64,000 nt of DNA from Rhipicephalus microplus (taxonomy: Eukaryota; Arthropoda; Arachnida; Ixodida; Ixodidae). The notes beneath the pieces are model-generated. The model was given only the letters and a program-made list of their open reading frames with translations. It had not been told where the DNA came from and ran no database searches. The DNA lies in NCBI RefSeq assembly GCF_043290135.1, contig NC_134700.1, positions 163,580,053 through 163,644,052 on the forward strand, read 5' to 3'. Position numbers and translations under genes: made by a program. The first letter of the stretch is position 1. Each line of letters begins with the position of its first letter. Of the stretch, positions 48,860-59,690 are shown piece by piece.

Positions 48860-49555
48860 CTGTTCAGACTGGGAGTCTATATGGGAGGTGGCTTAAGGAA
48901 TGGTGGTGGTCAACGCAGTGTACACGGACTATTCAGTACATGGAAAACAGCTGCACATTGTCGTACCTCATTGTTGCTTGCGAACTTGCTGTGGTAGCTG
49001 ATTAGCTCCGTTGAGGCACTTCTACGCTCGAAAACGTGGGTTATGACAAATTCACATGGAAACTTGTCACTGCACTTATGCACAAGCATCGTTTATATTA
49101 ACAACGTTTAACAAGAACGTGCCCTGCCTTTGCTACAGGTGCTTAGCTAGCTCATTGGGCAACCGTATGGAATTATGTGCTGATCATGTGGTCAGCAAAA
49201 AGTCTGTTATAACAACCTCTGCACGTTTTGTGGTGCGTGACAAGCCGTCTAAACATCCGCGACTGTGGATTAATTTGTTCCAGCTTCGACTACGCATTCG
49301 GTGTTTGCGGCACCATACGCGGAATCGCCAGACACGGACAATGCGAAAAAAAATTCCTCTGAAAATTGTGTAGCGATGCTCTCCCGCTAATGCCACCGAG
49401 GACGAAATAATTATTGTTTCTGGCCATTCCATGGTGCACTTTGTTTTCCCGCAAGTTTTGCTTCACTATTTTTCGCCCACTGCAATCGCGTTCCGTCGAA
49501 ATACTCAAAGAACCCGAGGCTGGTAAATAACCTGCGTTGCTGTGGGACTGGCTGG
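48860..49555. other. no gene recognised within insertion
   Basis: A 105-codon plus frame at 49,056-49,373 has a cysteine-rich start but no known pattern. Nothing supported. Confidence 0.4.
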
Positions 49556-49975
49556 AAGGATAGTTGCCATTTACAAGGCGTCATTCCGCGTCGTACGGCC
49601 GTCCGCCGTATGCGCCATAGCGTTTGCCTTTCGGCGCCGTCTTAGCGGGTTTCCCGCCCCTCCCCCCCCCCAGCTCACCGCGGCCAGGGTTGCTCCCACA
49701 ACGGCGGCGTAGATAAGCGAATAGTTGCGTCACCGAACACCTGCGTCGACAGCTGCGGCACCGCCGCCAGTGCCTCCTCCTCTTCCTCTCTCTCAACGTT
49801 GCTCTCTCTCTGTCTGATCCATCTTTCAAATGCGTTGCGTTGGTCTGGGGTCGTGGTCGCTGTGCGAGTTCTAGCGAACAGGCGCATCTTCAACGGTGGT
49901 CACGCATGACACCGTGTTCGAAGTGATGCTCGGATTCATGGAGCGGCGGACGCGGACAACGTGGGCCTGTTAACG
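49556..49975 (+). promoter_or_regulatory. GC-rich island ending in splice donor (possible promoter and 5' exon)
   Basis: About 420 bp much richer in G, C and CpG than its AT-rich surroundings, followed by TTAACG|GTGAGT at 49,975/49,976, a near-consensus donor. In the phase needed by the exon at 52,498 a TAA lies just before the donor, so this part would be untranslated. No TATA box is seen. Promoter identity is inference. Confidence 0.4.
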
Positions 49976-50119
49976 GTGAGTGTACTGTTTTCGTAGGTAG
50001 TAATCATACAGCGGGGTTTTTAGCACAGCGGCCGCGTCAGCAGCACGGTTAAGAGCTCTGCACATATCTACCTATAACTTTAGCAATTTTGCTTCTAGGA
50101 GGGTAAGAGTGGTGTCTGT

Positions 50120-51540
50120 TTGTTCGTGAAGATACAAGGAGTTCAACCGCTACAAATACTGCTATTACAAACGAAAATTTTAAATTTTAGGAGCGGAAAA
50201 CAGTGTAAATCTGTGAAAACAACAACAGTCGGACCACGTGTTTTTTTTACGATCGCTTGTAGCTTCGTTAATGTTCAACCGGGAAACTTCATACTTATAA
50301 AGTTGAGAGTCCTTAGGGTAGACCTGACGCTGCTGAAGTTTGATCAGGCTAGGTTTAATAGTTCCAGAGTTATCAAGCAATCAAAATTAAGCCTAATCAT
50401 TCAAAAGATTAAATTGGTAATATCACCTTGCAAACGCATTTAAATTTTGTCCGCTTATTATAATAATAAACAGCACCCCATAGGCTACCAGGAGGCCCCA
50501 TTCCGTACACTCTTGGCCCCTAATTAAGGTGGTAATCAGCAAAAAGCTCACTTCATTAAAACAATTTTTCAAAAGCGAGCTACAAACGCCACCGAAAAAT
50601 AGCTAATATCTTCTTTTAGAACACAACAGTCCGGTTTTTTCCGTGTAAAAATATTTTTGATAGCTTAAGGTAACCGGAAGATACAGAGTTAGAAAGAATT
50701 TAACGAGAACCGCTAAGAAACGTGTGGCGCCCGCGTCTTCCCTCGCCCTCGCTCAGGAGGAGGGTGGCTCACTGCTCGGGAGAAAGGTACGCCCGTCAGA
50801 TCGAAGTCTTGTAAAACGTGTTTTTTTTCCTTACGATTGCTTTTAACTTTGGTAATAACCTATCGGGAAACTTCTCATACAGTGCAAAGCCCTAGTTGTA
50901 GACCTGTCGCCGCTCAAGTTTCATCAGGACAGGAGTGATAGTACCGGAACTAGAAACAGCACCCCATAGGCTAACCGGAGGCCCAACTCCGTTCTCTCTA
51001 GGCGCTTAATTAAGGGGGTAATCAGCAGAAATCTCATTTCATTAAAACACTTTTATAAAAATAACCACAAACTTGACTGATGCACCGCTGAAACCTACCT
51101 TTAGAACATGACAATCCGCTTCTTCTTGTGAAAGAAGTATTTCGATAGCTTTAGCCAATTAAAAGGTATGCACTTAGAAGTTAAAGAGAAACGCTGATAA
51201 ACGTGAGGCGCCCGCGTCTTCTCTCGCCCTCGCTCAGAGGAGAAGGGTGGCTCACCACTAGGGCAAAAGGTACGCCCGTCAAATCAAAGCCTCGGACCAC
51301 GTTTTTTTTTCTTACGATCGCTTTTAACTTTGGTAATAACCTACCGGGAAACTTCTAACTCATACAGGGCAAAGCCCTAGTAGTAGACCTGTCGCCGCTC
51401 AAGTTTCATCAGGACAGGTGTAATAGTTCCGGAGCTATATTGTGATCAAAATTAAGCGTAATCACTAAAAAGATTAATTTGGAAACATCACCTCACAAAC
51501 GAATTTAAGTTTTCTCCGCTTAATACACTAATAAACAGAA
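50120..51540. repeat. three-copy tandem repeat, about 580-bp unit
   Basis: CGGGAAACTTC with flanking matches recurs near 50,279, 50,867 and 51,346, and CAGCACCCCATAGGCTA recurs near 50,472 and 50,957. The middle unit lacks about 90 bp present in the outer two, which explains the unequal spacing (about 585 and 480). No coding frame. Confidence 0.75.
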
Positions 51541-52497
51541 TTGCTTAATTTTGCGCACTTGCATATGAACAAGTCTAGAAATGCATCTCTCGTGAGTGAT
51601 GTGCCGCGTCTACTGACACACACTAACACATTCGGAAAATTCAGCTTAAGACTGTCTCATGACCGTTACTTCTGAATTTAAATAAGGTAGAAGTTCATAA
51701 GAGGATCCTTGGAACATGACCTGGCGCTGAAGCCAAGATTTTGAAAAGCAAACTTATTCAAATGTTGGCTTCAGCAACAAACCAAGAACTTTTCGTTGCT
51801 CGTACCGTGTCCAACATGTAGAGTGTTTCAGCAGATATGTTTGAAGTCCTTTTAAAAACAGAAATGGCTAAATCAATTAGGCAACATATGCAAGACTGTG
51901 TTTACTGCTGAGGCAGTCATGTGTTAAAATACCTACAGGTTGTGATTCGATGACCAAATATAAAAATTGGACCAGGGTTTATGGACAAGACAGCTAAAGC
52001 AGGGATCCTACCTCTAGGATGAAAGTATGTGTTATCCGAGAAGCACACAACTAATTCTGTACATGCCAAAAACTTATGCACTCTAATGAGGGATGACAGC
52101 ATTTTCACTGAAAATTGAAAATGAAGTGAGAAATACCACAACTATCAAATTCTTATTGTAGACTATTTACTATTTACTGTCATGTAAAAATTAAGCAAGT
52201 GTCCATTCTAGGCTGTGACATGGCTCACTGAAGCACACTGTATGTTTTCGAATAGCTCTCACAAAATACATGTTCCCAGCCCTACGTCTAGAAAGCAGGC
52301 GAATAGGAAGCACAACGTCAAATTTGGATTAGATGCCATGGGCGGAGCTTCTTGTGAGGGTTGAAAGAATGAGAAAATTGTTCATTTTTGATGCCCTTAT
52401 AGAGGCAGCCAGAATTGCACTGATTGCTGAATTGTCACAATTGCTCAAATTGTTAGAAGCGAGATTAAAGCCAGTAAATCTTTTACTTTTTTTGCAG

Positions 52498-52582
52498 ACC
52501 TCCTCCTAGTGCCACGCCCAAGATCAATTGTTCTCATGTAAAAGAGAAAGCAGAGATGCCTTCACTGTTTGTACATGGAGAG
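52498..52582 (+). CDS. predicted coding exon, unrecognised gene
   Basis: Preceded by a polypyrimidine tract and TTTTGCAG, followed by GAG|GTAAGT, a textbook donor. The 85-bp exon is open in one phase (one base, then 28 codons): PPPSATPKINCSHVKEKAEM then PSLFVHGE. It joins in frame to 52,948. An ATG at 52,556 could start translation if the upstream exon is untranslated. Codon third positions in the next exon are GC-rich, unlike the surroundings. I do not recognise the protein. Confidence 0.5.
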
Positions 52583-52947
52583 GTAAGTTTCTTGTGCGTT
52601 CTGATTAATGCTACATGTTCTCAACGTTGTACTTTAAGAACTATTTTTCGCACTGGCTCACTACCCTATAAGAAATTTGATTCTTAGATGAGTTCAGGCT
52701 TTCGTAAGTGCCATTTTCGAGCTGTAGTCTTACACTTCACCTCAATTTGGGAATTTTCTGTATGCTGGATACTATCTTATCCTTATCATACGAAATTATT
52801 GGAATGTATGGTTTGTATGGTTCGAGTTCAGTGTAATGTCAATTACACGCCATTTCAAAGGATACACACTACAGATTCTTTATATATGGTGCTGCCGGAA
52901 CAGCACGAACATCATTTTATGAGAAGTAATATTTGCTCTTATTACAG

Positions 52948-53091
52948 GACGAGAGGGTGCCGCTGACGTCCTACCTGGTATACCCCAGCCCCAGCCTAGA
53001 GCAAGCCTAGTTCCTGAACCTCCACGTGGATGACCGAAATATCTTCCGTGTCAGTAACGACGAAGAAGGAGTGACAGCACTGATGAGTTGA
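52948..53091 (+). pseudogene. predicted terminal exon with in-frame TAG
   Basis: TTATTACAG precedes it, and the 365-bp intron is a normal size. In phase with the 52,498 exon it reads DERVPLTSYLVYPSPSLEQA, then TAG (53,008-53,010), then FLNLHVDDRNIFRVSNDEEG and a further VTALMS to TGA at 53,089. The 26 codons after the TAG are open and of similar composition, so the TAG looks like a late mutation in a longer coding exon. Splice sites and frame agree, but function is unknown. Readthrough cannot be excluded. Confidence 0.5.
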
Positions 53092-53193
53092 TTTTTTTTT
53101 TTATTTTCAACATTGTCTACGGCCGCAAGGGGTTTAACAACCACCGTGATAGAGTGGCTTTTTTTCGGCGTGAGTTTGGCGTTTATCAAAGAA

Positions 53194-53246
53194 GTTGTTC
53201 AGGCAGTACGACACTGAAAATTTTAGTGTCACAATGCCTGAACAAC
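53194..53246. repeat. 53-bp imperfect palindrome
   Basis: GTTGTTCAGGCA pairs with TGCCTGAACAAC, and ACACT with AGTGT, around GAAAATTTT. A short MITE or structured RNA element. Just upstream of the Penelope pair. Confidence 0.7.
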
Positions 53247-53309
53247 TTTTTCTAGTGTGGTCATGGTAGATGAACGTATATTGTTATTTGTGTAAGTTAT
53301 TTTACTTAA

Positions 53310-54635
53310 ATATAGCTGGACCATTCCATGCCAAATGTCTCAGCCACTTTGGCGACCATCTGAAATGTATTTGAAAAAAAAATGTGCTGACTTACTGCGT
53401 TGAAAACAGTGAACAGCTGGAATATTTCAGTGAGAAAAAAAGTTTTGTTCATGTGGCTGGCTTATAACTTCCTGGCATAATGCCGTCTGTGTGCTGTTTG
53501 TAGAAAATTTCGTTTTAAAACTACCGATTATTTTTTCTAAAGCAAATTCGGTCTACCTGTTAAGTAAATGTGCTTCTGTAAGGTATTTGAAGCTCAATAA
53601 TATTAGTCCAATTTTTTCGCCACATTTGCTTCCAAGAATAAAGCCAAAATGTGTTATGTTTGCATTTTTATTGCAATATTGCACTTTGTATGAATATCTG
53701 AGCATTCAATACTTACTCAACAGAAAGTATATTTTGAGGAAAAAATATCTTTAGACCTCTCAAGCTGCTGAAATATATGAGAAAATATCACGAATTTCAC
53801 AAAATCGTGATTTTTGTCCATATTGAGATGCAATTTGCTCCATGTTGTGATACAATGAAAACTCATCAATAAAGTAAACTGCAAGAAAATGAAATTCTTT
53901 CTATAATAAAAATCTTATCGCAAAATGGACAGGAAAGAGCGCTGTCAACTGAATATTATTGAAGGTGCTACGAGCGTTTTTATACTGAGCACAAGAACAG
54001 GACTCATCTGCAACAACACATGTGTGACCATGACAAAATAATTTTAACCGAGAAAAGAATACTCTTTTTCGAAAAAGATAAGTGAAGGTGTACTGATGCA
54101 TTGATCCTTGGCCTCCCTGATAAAAAGTTCTAAAAACTCTCATTCTTTCTGCTTGCTTTTTTTCTAAAACCGTGTTTTATGAAACCTAGGACTGCACTTA
54201 CATTCTTTACGGTGTCCGGCCATGAGAATACTTTAGCCATTCTTAACATTTAAAGCATGCTGTCTTGCTCGATCATTGAAGCATTGCCCAGTTTGTCCTA
54301 TGTTTACTTTTCCACATGTTAGCGGTATCTCATACACATTAGATTGGCATTCAGTAAACCTATTCTAGTGACGAATGGTGCAAGATTGACTATTCCTGTT
54401 GCTGTAAGTACATGCACTTTTGAAAGCTTGCAAGGGGTGGAAAACAACAATGCCATATCTGCTGGCTCTTTTCCTAAAATTGTGAGACACCTTATGTATG
54501 TAGTACCACGTAACATGCAAAGGTCATTGGTCCTTCTGTTTTTCTTTTGGTCCTGTTTCCTTTAACTTTACTTTCTGCAGGAGGGTTTCGCAAACGAGTG
54601 TGATGATGCTGTTGGGGTATTGGCTGGTGTTATCA
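53310..54635 (-). mobile_element. Penelope-like element copy A (minus), RT end plus GIY-YIG
   Basis: On the minus strand, from 54,635 leftward: SIITLVCETLLQKV and a degraded RT C-terminal part (GKEPADMALLFSTPCKLSKV), then ATGIVNLAPFVTR, then VYEIPLTCGKVNIGQTGQCF followed by NDRARQHALNVKNG, the GIY-YIG endonuclease signature (about 54,340-54,240), a CKCSPRFHKTRF zinc-type stretch and a 3' untranslated part to about 53,310. 5'-truncated and frameshifted. Its sequence mirrors copy B in inverted orientation. Confidence 0.85.
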
Positions 54636-55615
54636 GCCCAGGAGGGCTAAGAATGTTCTGCCTTTTGATAGTGGGCATTCAAAATTAGTAAAAAGAGGAA
54701 TTGATACCACATGTATTCAGGCCAACCTTCACAAGTCATGTTAACACAAGGGTGAGGTCAGGCTTAAAAACCAGATTAAAAGACTAAAAGATGCTGAATA
54801 TACCAACAGAATCATCACACCCGTTTGCGAAACCCTCCTGCAGAAAGTAAAGTTAAAGAAGACAGGACCAACAAAAAAACAATGACCAAAACCTTTACAT
54901 GTTATGCCACATCACGTCTCCCAATTAAAAAAATAGCCAGCAGATATGATATTAACGTGTTGTTTTCCACCCCTTGCAAGCTTTCCAAACGTGTGTACTA
55001 AACAGCAACAGGAATAGTCAATCTTGCACCATTCGTCACGAAAATAGGTTTACTTAATGCCAATTTAACGTTTGTAGAAGTATATTTTATCAGGTAAACC
55101 AATGATCAGTGCATCACTACACGTTCACTTATCCTTTCCGAGAGGGAGCATTCTTTTCTCAGTTAAGATTATTTTGTAGTGCTCACACGTGTCGTCGCGC
55201 ATGAACACGGTTCTTGTACTCCGTATAAAAGCGCTCGTAGCACATTAATTAAATTCAGTTGACAGTCGGTGCTCTTTCCTGTCCTTTCTGTCTCTTCCTA
55301 AAGTTGTCGCGCTGTGACTAGCACACAGCCACGATGAACCAACTCTCCCAAATTAAGCTCTTGTTACGTAACATGTAGACCGAGTTTCGTACGGAAAGAA
55401 GGAGGGGTGCTTTTAAAATAAAATTTTTCACATACAACACCTAAACGGCATTCCAGGAAGTTCAGAAGGCAGCCACGTGACCAAACATTTTTCCTCTCCT
55501 AAATATTCCAGAAGTTCACTATTTTCAATGCAGCACGAGTTTTTCGAATACATTTGAGATGGTTGCCAAAATGGCTGGGACATTTGGCATAAAGTGACCC
55601 AGCTGTGTCATGAGC
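54636..55615 (+). mobile_element. Penelope-like element copy B (plus), internally deleted
   Basis: On the plus strand: RAKNVLPFDSGHSKLVKRGI, IQANLHKSC, QIKRLKDAEYTNRIITPVCE (typical Penelope RT region after the palm), then ADMILTCCFPPLASF and SILHHSSR, then the 3' part shared with copy A. The GIY-YIG endonuclease of copy A (about 54,100-54,340) has no counterpart here, so B carries a deletion. B starts head-to-head with A at about 54,635. Confidence 0.82.
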
Positions 55616-55721
55616 CACAATTATGCATTACTTCTTTTGTTTTTTGTGTGTCCTAACTCAGTTTTGTGTTCGTTTCTAGCTTATTCTGTTTCTTATCATT
55701 GTATTGGTTTTTAAAGTATTT

Positions 55722-56135
55722 GCTAAAGTTATATGTGTGAAAACCCATATATGTTTGCATGTACATCATTTCTCATAACCAAATGTTTTACATCCAGGAA
55801 TACAAAGCTTAAACCACTGTGATTGTATACATTTGAAAACGCTATCCATATATATTTTTGTGTGCATCACTTCTCGGAAACGATTGTGTACATGAAGGCT
55901 TATGTAGTGAAATCATGGTGATTGTATATATTTGAAAGAATTATAAGTATATATTTGCCTGCATTTCATTCCTATTAACCGATTGGGTTCATGAAGGAGT
56001 AGTAAACTGAAACCAGTGGGATTGTAGGTACTTGAAAGAATTATAGGGATATATTAGCGTGTATTTCATTTGTAGTCTCTATGTACTTGAAGCAGTATAC
56101 TAAACTGAACCAGTGTAATTGTATGTTTCAAGAAA
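55722..56135 (+). repeat. about 99-bp tandem repeat, four copies
   Basis: GTGATTGTATACATTTGAAA and variants recur at 55,820, 55,919, 56,019 and 56,115. An AATAAAG word follows at about 56,143 and an A-rich stretch after it. This could be a 3' untranslated region or a satellite. No coding potential. Confidence 0.72.
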
Positions 56136-56514
56136 TTGTCAATAAAGTGAAGCTGAAAAAATATGATAAAAATTTGAGGTGTTGTGTGTGTAGTGTACGT
56201 ATACGTCAACATGTTACACATCTGGTGAAAAAGTTGTGTGGTAGAAGAAAAGTTTATAAGTTTTAATTGCATAAAAAATAAATGCAATATGCAAGGGTAG
56301 CAAGGCTTAGTTTTCTGTAACGTGCATTATGCATATACTGTGAAGTATATATAGATCCAGCAGAAGTTCATACACGACTGTACCTGTTTATATTTTTGCC
56401 CACACGCAATGAATGGAGCTCGACAGGTGGCGCACCATTGATCAGGACCACTTTCTTCAAGTAGTGTGTAATCAGTACATGCTGATATCTATTAGTGCAG
56501 TCTAAAAGAATACT

Positions 56515-56775
56515 GGCACCCCTGCCATGGGCACTCAACACCCTTGTGCACCCTTCTCGCACCCTCCTCATAGGGTGCTAAAAAAGTGATGGACATCGAA
56601 GGCACCCTTCCTTAAGGGTGTTTTTGTAACATCCTATAGTTTTTTTACATGTACACCCTATTCTAAAGGTGCATGGAAAAGCACCCTTTTTGGAAGGTGC
56701 TGAATTAACACCCTTAGGGTGTCGTCCATGGGACAAGCTCATTTACACCCTTCAGGGTGTAAAAATTTTTACTGT
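56515..56775. repeat. right subterminal hairpin array and terminal repeat
   Basis: CACCCTTGTGCACCC, AGGCACCCTTCCTTAAGGGT, AGCACCCTTTTTGGAAGGTG, ACACCCTTAGGGTGT and ACACCCTTCAGGGTGT follow in about 260 bp and end in TTTTTACTGT. This mirrors the left end in kind, though not copy by copy. Confidence 0.75.
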
Positions 56776-57215
56776 GTACTTATCTATGAAGCAGAGACCT
56801 GGAGACTTACAAAGAGAATTCAGCTTAAGTTAGGGACGATGCAGCAAGCAATGGAAAAGAAAATGGTAGGTATAACCTTCAGAGCCAAGAATAGAGCAGA
56901 GTGGATGAGGGAACAAACCAGGGTTAAAGATAGCATAGTTGAAATCAAGAAAAGGAAATGGACATGGGCCGGGCATGTAGCGCGTAGTCAGGATAACCGC
57001 TGGTCGTTAAGGGTAACTAACTGGATTCCCAGAGAAGGCAAGCGGGTTAGGGGGAGACAGAAAGTTAGATGGGCAGATGAGATTACGAAGTTTGTATGTA
57101 TAAATTGGCCTCATCAAGCACAGGACCGAGTGGACTGGCGGAATATGGGAGAGGCCTTTGTCCTGCAGTGGATGTAGTTAGGCTGATGATGATGAAGATG
57201 ATGTTGATGATGTCA
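56776..57215 (+). mobile_element. RTE-type LINE, 3' part (continuation of 45.1-47.8 kb)
   Basis: Starts GTACTTATCTATGAAGCAGA and reads YEAETWRLTKRIQLKLGTMQ, KKMVGITFRAKNRAEWMREQ, RKWTWAGHVARSQDNRWSLR and ends EAFVLQWM at 57,177, then a GAT-rich tail. Strand and position in the element continue the 5' part exactly across the insertion. Confidence 0.88.
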
Positions 57216-58375
57216 CAATATCATCCTAGAGCGTTGTCCCTTCTCTGTCCGTCTCTAACCCATTCCTCTGTAAAATATTTTACAATTAGTATCATCTCCG
57301 GTCGTCCATCGATGCAGTTGAAGTTTGTGATTGCGCCGCGTTTGGCGTGCACCGAAGAGGCAGCATCTCAGAATGTTTTGGAATGCAATGTTTTTCGCCA
57401 TCCTTTCTGCAGCGTGAAGTAGCAACATGGCAGAAGCATGAAAAATCAGGGCAATGCGGCCTCTTGTGTGAAGACTATATTTGTTCTTAGACTGTCACCT
57501 ACTAGAGTCAACCATTGTCACTTACCTGTCCAACTGCTCACATTCAGCAGTTGCTCTAGAACGAGTATACTGCGTGATTTCTTGCAAACGTGCAGCTGTA
57601 CACTCGTCCAGAGTAGAAGCCCTCAAGTTCGCACATGATAAAAGAAGAAAAAAAAGAAACGCAAAAGTTGCCATGTCATTTTTCTCAAAGATCACCAACC
57701 TCTCTTCGTTTTCACAGTGTGGTTTAGGATGAAGCGTTGAGTATTGTTTGTCACTATTGACGCAGAACTCTCTTTTTCTTTCACGGCAGTGGTTCCATTA
57801 ACGACCCCCGGCTGAGACTTGCGTTCTATATGCATGCGAGCAAACGTGCATGTCGTCGTTCGGCCTAGGAATCTCTCAACCGTGCAGCATGGTGTTCAGG
57901 GAATGCTGGCTACGGCGCTGTACATATACTATTGTTGTGCTTTATTCACTATCAGTGCCAGTATGGTGCTTGTTTTCGTGAGTCGCTGTGCAATGAATAG
58001 AGAGGGTGTCCGAAGCATCGCCACGCACGTCTGCACATGTCTCGCTGGCCACTCGTGCCGCGGCTAGTGTTTGCTGCTGACCCACAGAGGGCCGTGACCT
58101 GGGACAAGCGTTTCCAGTCCGTAACTGTGTGAATGCGTGATAAGTTGCCGACAGAGTGTAATTATCACCACACATTCCTGCGTTCGTTCACAATAGCATA
58201 ACTTAGGTTTTCACATTCGCAGACCGTGCTCGTTTTTGTGAACCTGATTAGTGATGATGACGCAGATAACGCTAGTCGTCGGGACACCTAAACAAGAAGA
58301 AAGTTGATTATTTCAAAAATTCAAATAATTTTGACGTTCTGTTTAACGTTGTCTAGGTGGGAGAGTTTTCCTGAA
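57216..58375. other. no gene recognised
   Basis: Short frames only. Confidence 0.4.
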
Positions 58376-58377
58376 TT

Positions 58378-58918
58378 TTTAGGGGTGAAGCTCCTTATTG
58401 CGTGGGTCTGTCACTCCTCCGTATGTATGTATGTATGTATGTATGTATGTATGTATGTATGTATGTATGTATGTATGTATGTATGTATGTATGTATGTAT
58501 GTATGTATGTATGTATGTATGTATGTATGTATGTATGTATGTATGTATGTATGTATGTATGTATGTATGTATGTGGCCACCGGTGGCACATACCCTCTCT
58601 AGAGCGGGTATGCCCCACAGGGGTTGCGAGATGGGAGATGGCGGTACTTGGTGTGTTCACTAGATGAACGCACAAACAGACGGACAGACAGACTAGCAGA
58701 TGGATGGACGGATGGATGGACGCGCGGAAGTATGGACGGATGGAATGATTGATGGACACATGGACGAACGCATGGACAGATGGATTAATGCATGGATTGA
58801 CGCACGGATGGTCATGTGGATGGACGGAAGCAAGAACGCATGGACGGACAGAAGCACGGACGGGTTGATGGACGCTTCGCCCCACTCATCATCATTCGCT
58901 CCATGTATATGATGTGAT
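58378..58918 (+). mobile_element. minisatellite-bearing repeat, copy 3
   Basis: Plus strand: TTAGGGGTGAAGCTCCTTAT, GCGTGGGTCTGTCACTCCTC, a GTAT tetranucleotide array (58,421-58,574), GTTGCGAGATGGGAGATGG, GTTCACTAGATGAACGCAC, a GGAC/GGAT minisatellite, and the end CACTCATCATCATTCGCTCC. Same order as copy 2 at 29.9 kb, with the GTAT array as an extra. Long YVCM and YIHT frames are artefacts of the array. Confidence 0.72.
58421..58574 (+). repeat. GTAT tetranucleotide array
   Basis: About 38 near-perfect GTAT units within copy 3 of the minisatellite-bearing family. Confidence 0.97.
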
Positions 58919-59530
58919 TTTTTTTCGTTTATTTTGTTATTTTTTCAAATTTTAATACGCTATCATTAAGATCGCGCATTACGTGAGGCGGGTACAGGTA
59001 CGAAAAGGTCGTGTTTATTTCCTGTTGTGGGAACGCTCTCATTATTCTATCAGCCAGCATTGATAGAACTCTGTTATCAGTCTACGACCCAGTGGCTACT
59101 TTGCTGTGTCAAGTCACGTGTTGTCGCACTTGTAAAATAATAAAAAAAGTTAAAGACAACATAAAGAACAAAAGCATATAGGTCACCCATATGCGCATCT
59201 GGTTTGCTACCGTCCATTGTGGGAAGTGAAAATGGACAGTGAAAGAAGGAAAACAGAGGAAACAAACTGTGGCGCTTCACACGAGAGTGCAATCGACTCC
59301 ACATTTTGTCACCAAGGTCTCAGTTACTGAGCTTGAGGTCTGTATTCTTGACATCCTGCTTGACATCACGTGTTGAAGCATGCTATGTCTACAAATACTC
59401 CAGTGAATACGTTGAGATGCATCGGGAATGTCGAACAGTTTGTCAAGGAGTGCACTATAGTTCTTGAAGGCTCACGTGGGGAACAGTCAAATCAAAACTT
59501 ACAGGTTATGGTAGGGTCACTTAAGCATAC
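58919..59530. other. no gene recognised
   Basis: AT-rich with a T-run near 58,918. Nothing supported. Confidence 0.4.
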
Positions 59531-59533
59531 ACA

Positions 59534-59534
<1 letters not shown>

Positions 59535-59608
<74 letters not shown>
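59535..59608. repeat. TA dinucleotide array
   Basis: Pure TA for about 74 bp, directly left of the Penelope inverted pair. Confidence 0.97.
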
Positions 59609-59610
<2 letters not shown>

Positions 59611-59690
59611 CAGGCATGGTGGTTGAGTGGCCGTAGCGTTGCATATAGTCCAGTAGATCCTCCGTGAGCGGTCACAACGTGGATTATTTC

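Larger units (their letters stand above)
47760..56775. mobile_element. 9.0-kb terminal-inverted-repeat insertion in RTE LINE
   Basis: Left end ACAGTAAAAAATTTTACACC and right end (reverse complement) ACAGTAAAAATTTTTACACC agree over 21 bp with one mismatch. GTAC flanks both ends (47,756-47,759 and 56,776-56,779), and TA is an equally possible shorter duplication with one more base in each repeat. The uninterrupted LINE at 19.5 kb has a single GTAC at this place. Both ends are rich in ACACCC and AGCACCC hairpins. No transposase is recognised. Interior: SINE, GT repeat, GC-rich island, tandem repeats, two exons and a Penelope pair. The superfamily is not assigned. Confidence 0.82.

Noticed and set aside
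48533..48997. Cysteine-valine and histidine-threonine frames
   Set aside because: Products of the GT dinucleotide array.
55722..56135. CRISPR-like array
   Set aside because: Repeats are about 99 bp, diverged and adjacent with no spacers; the context is eukaryotic.
58395..58667. Long frames of YVCM or YIHT repeats
   Set aside because: They are translations of the GTAT array and are open in several frames on both strands.
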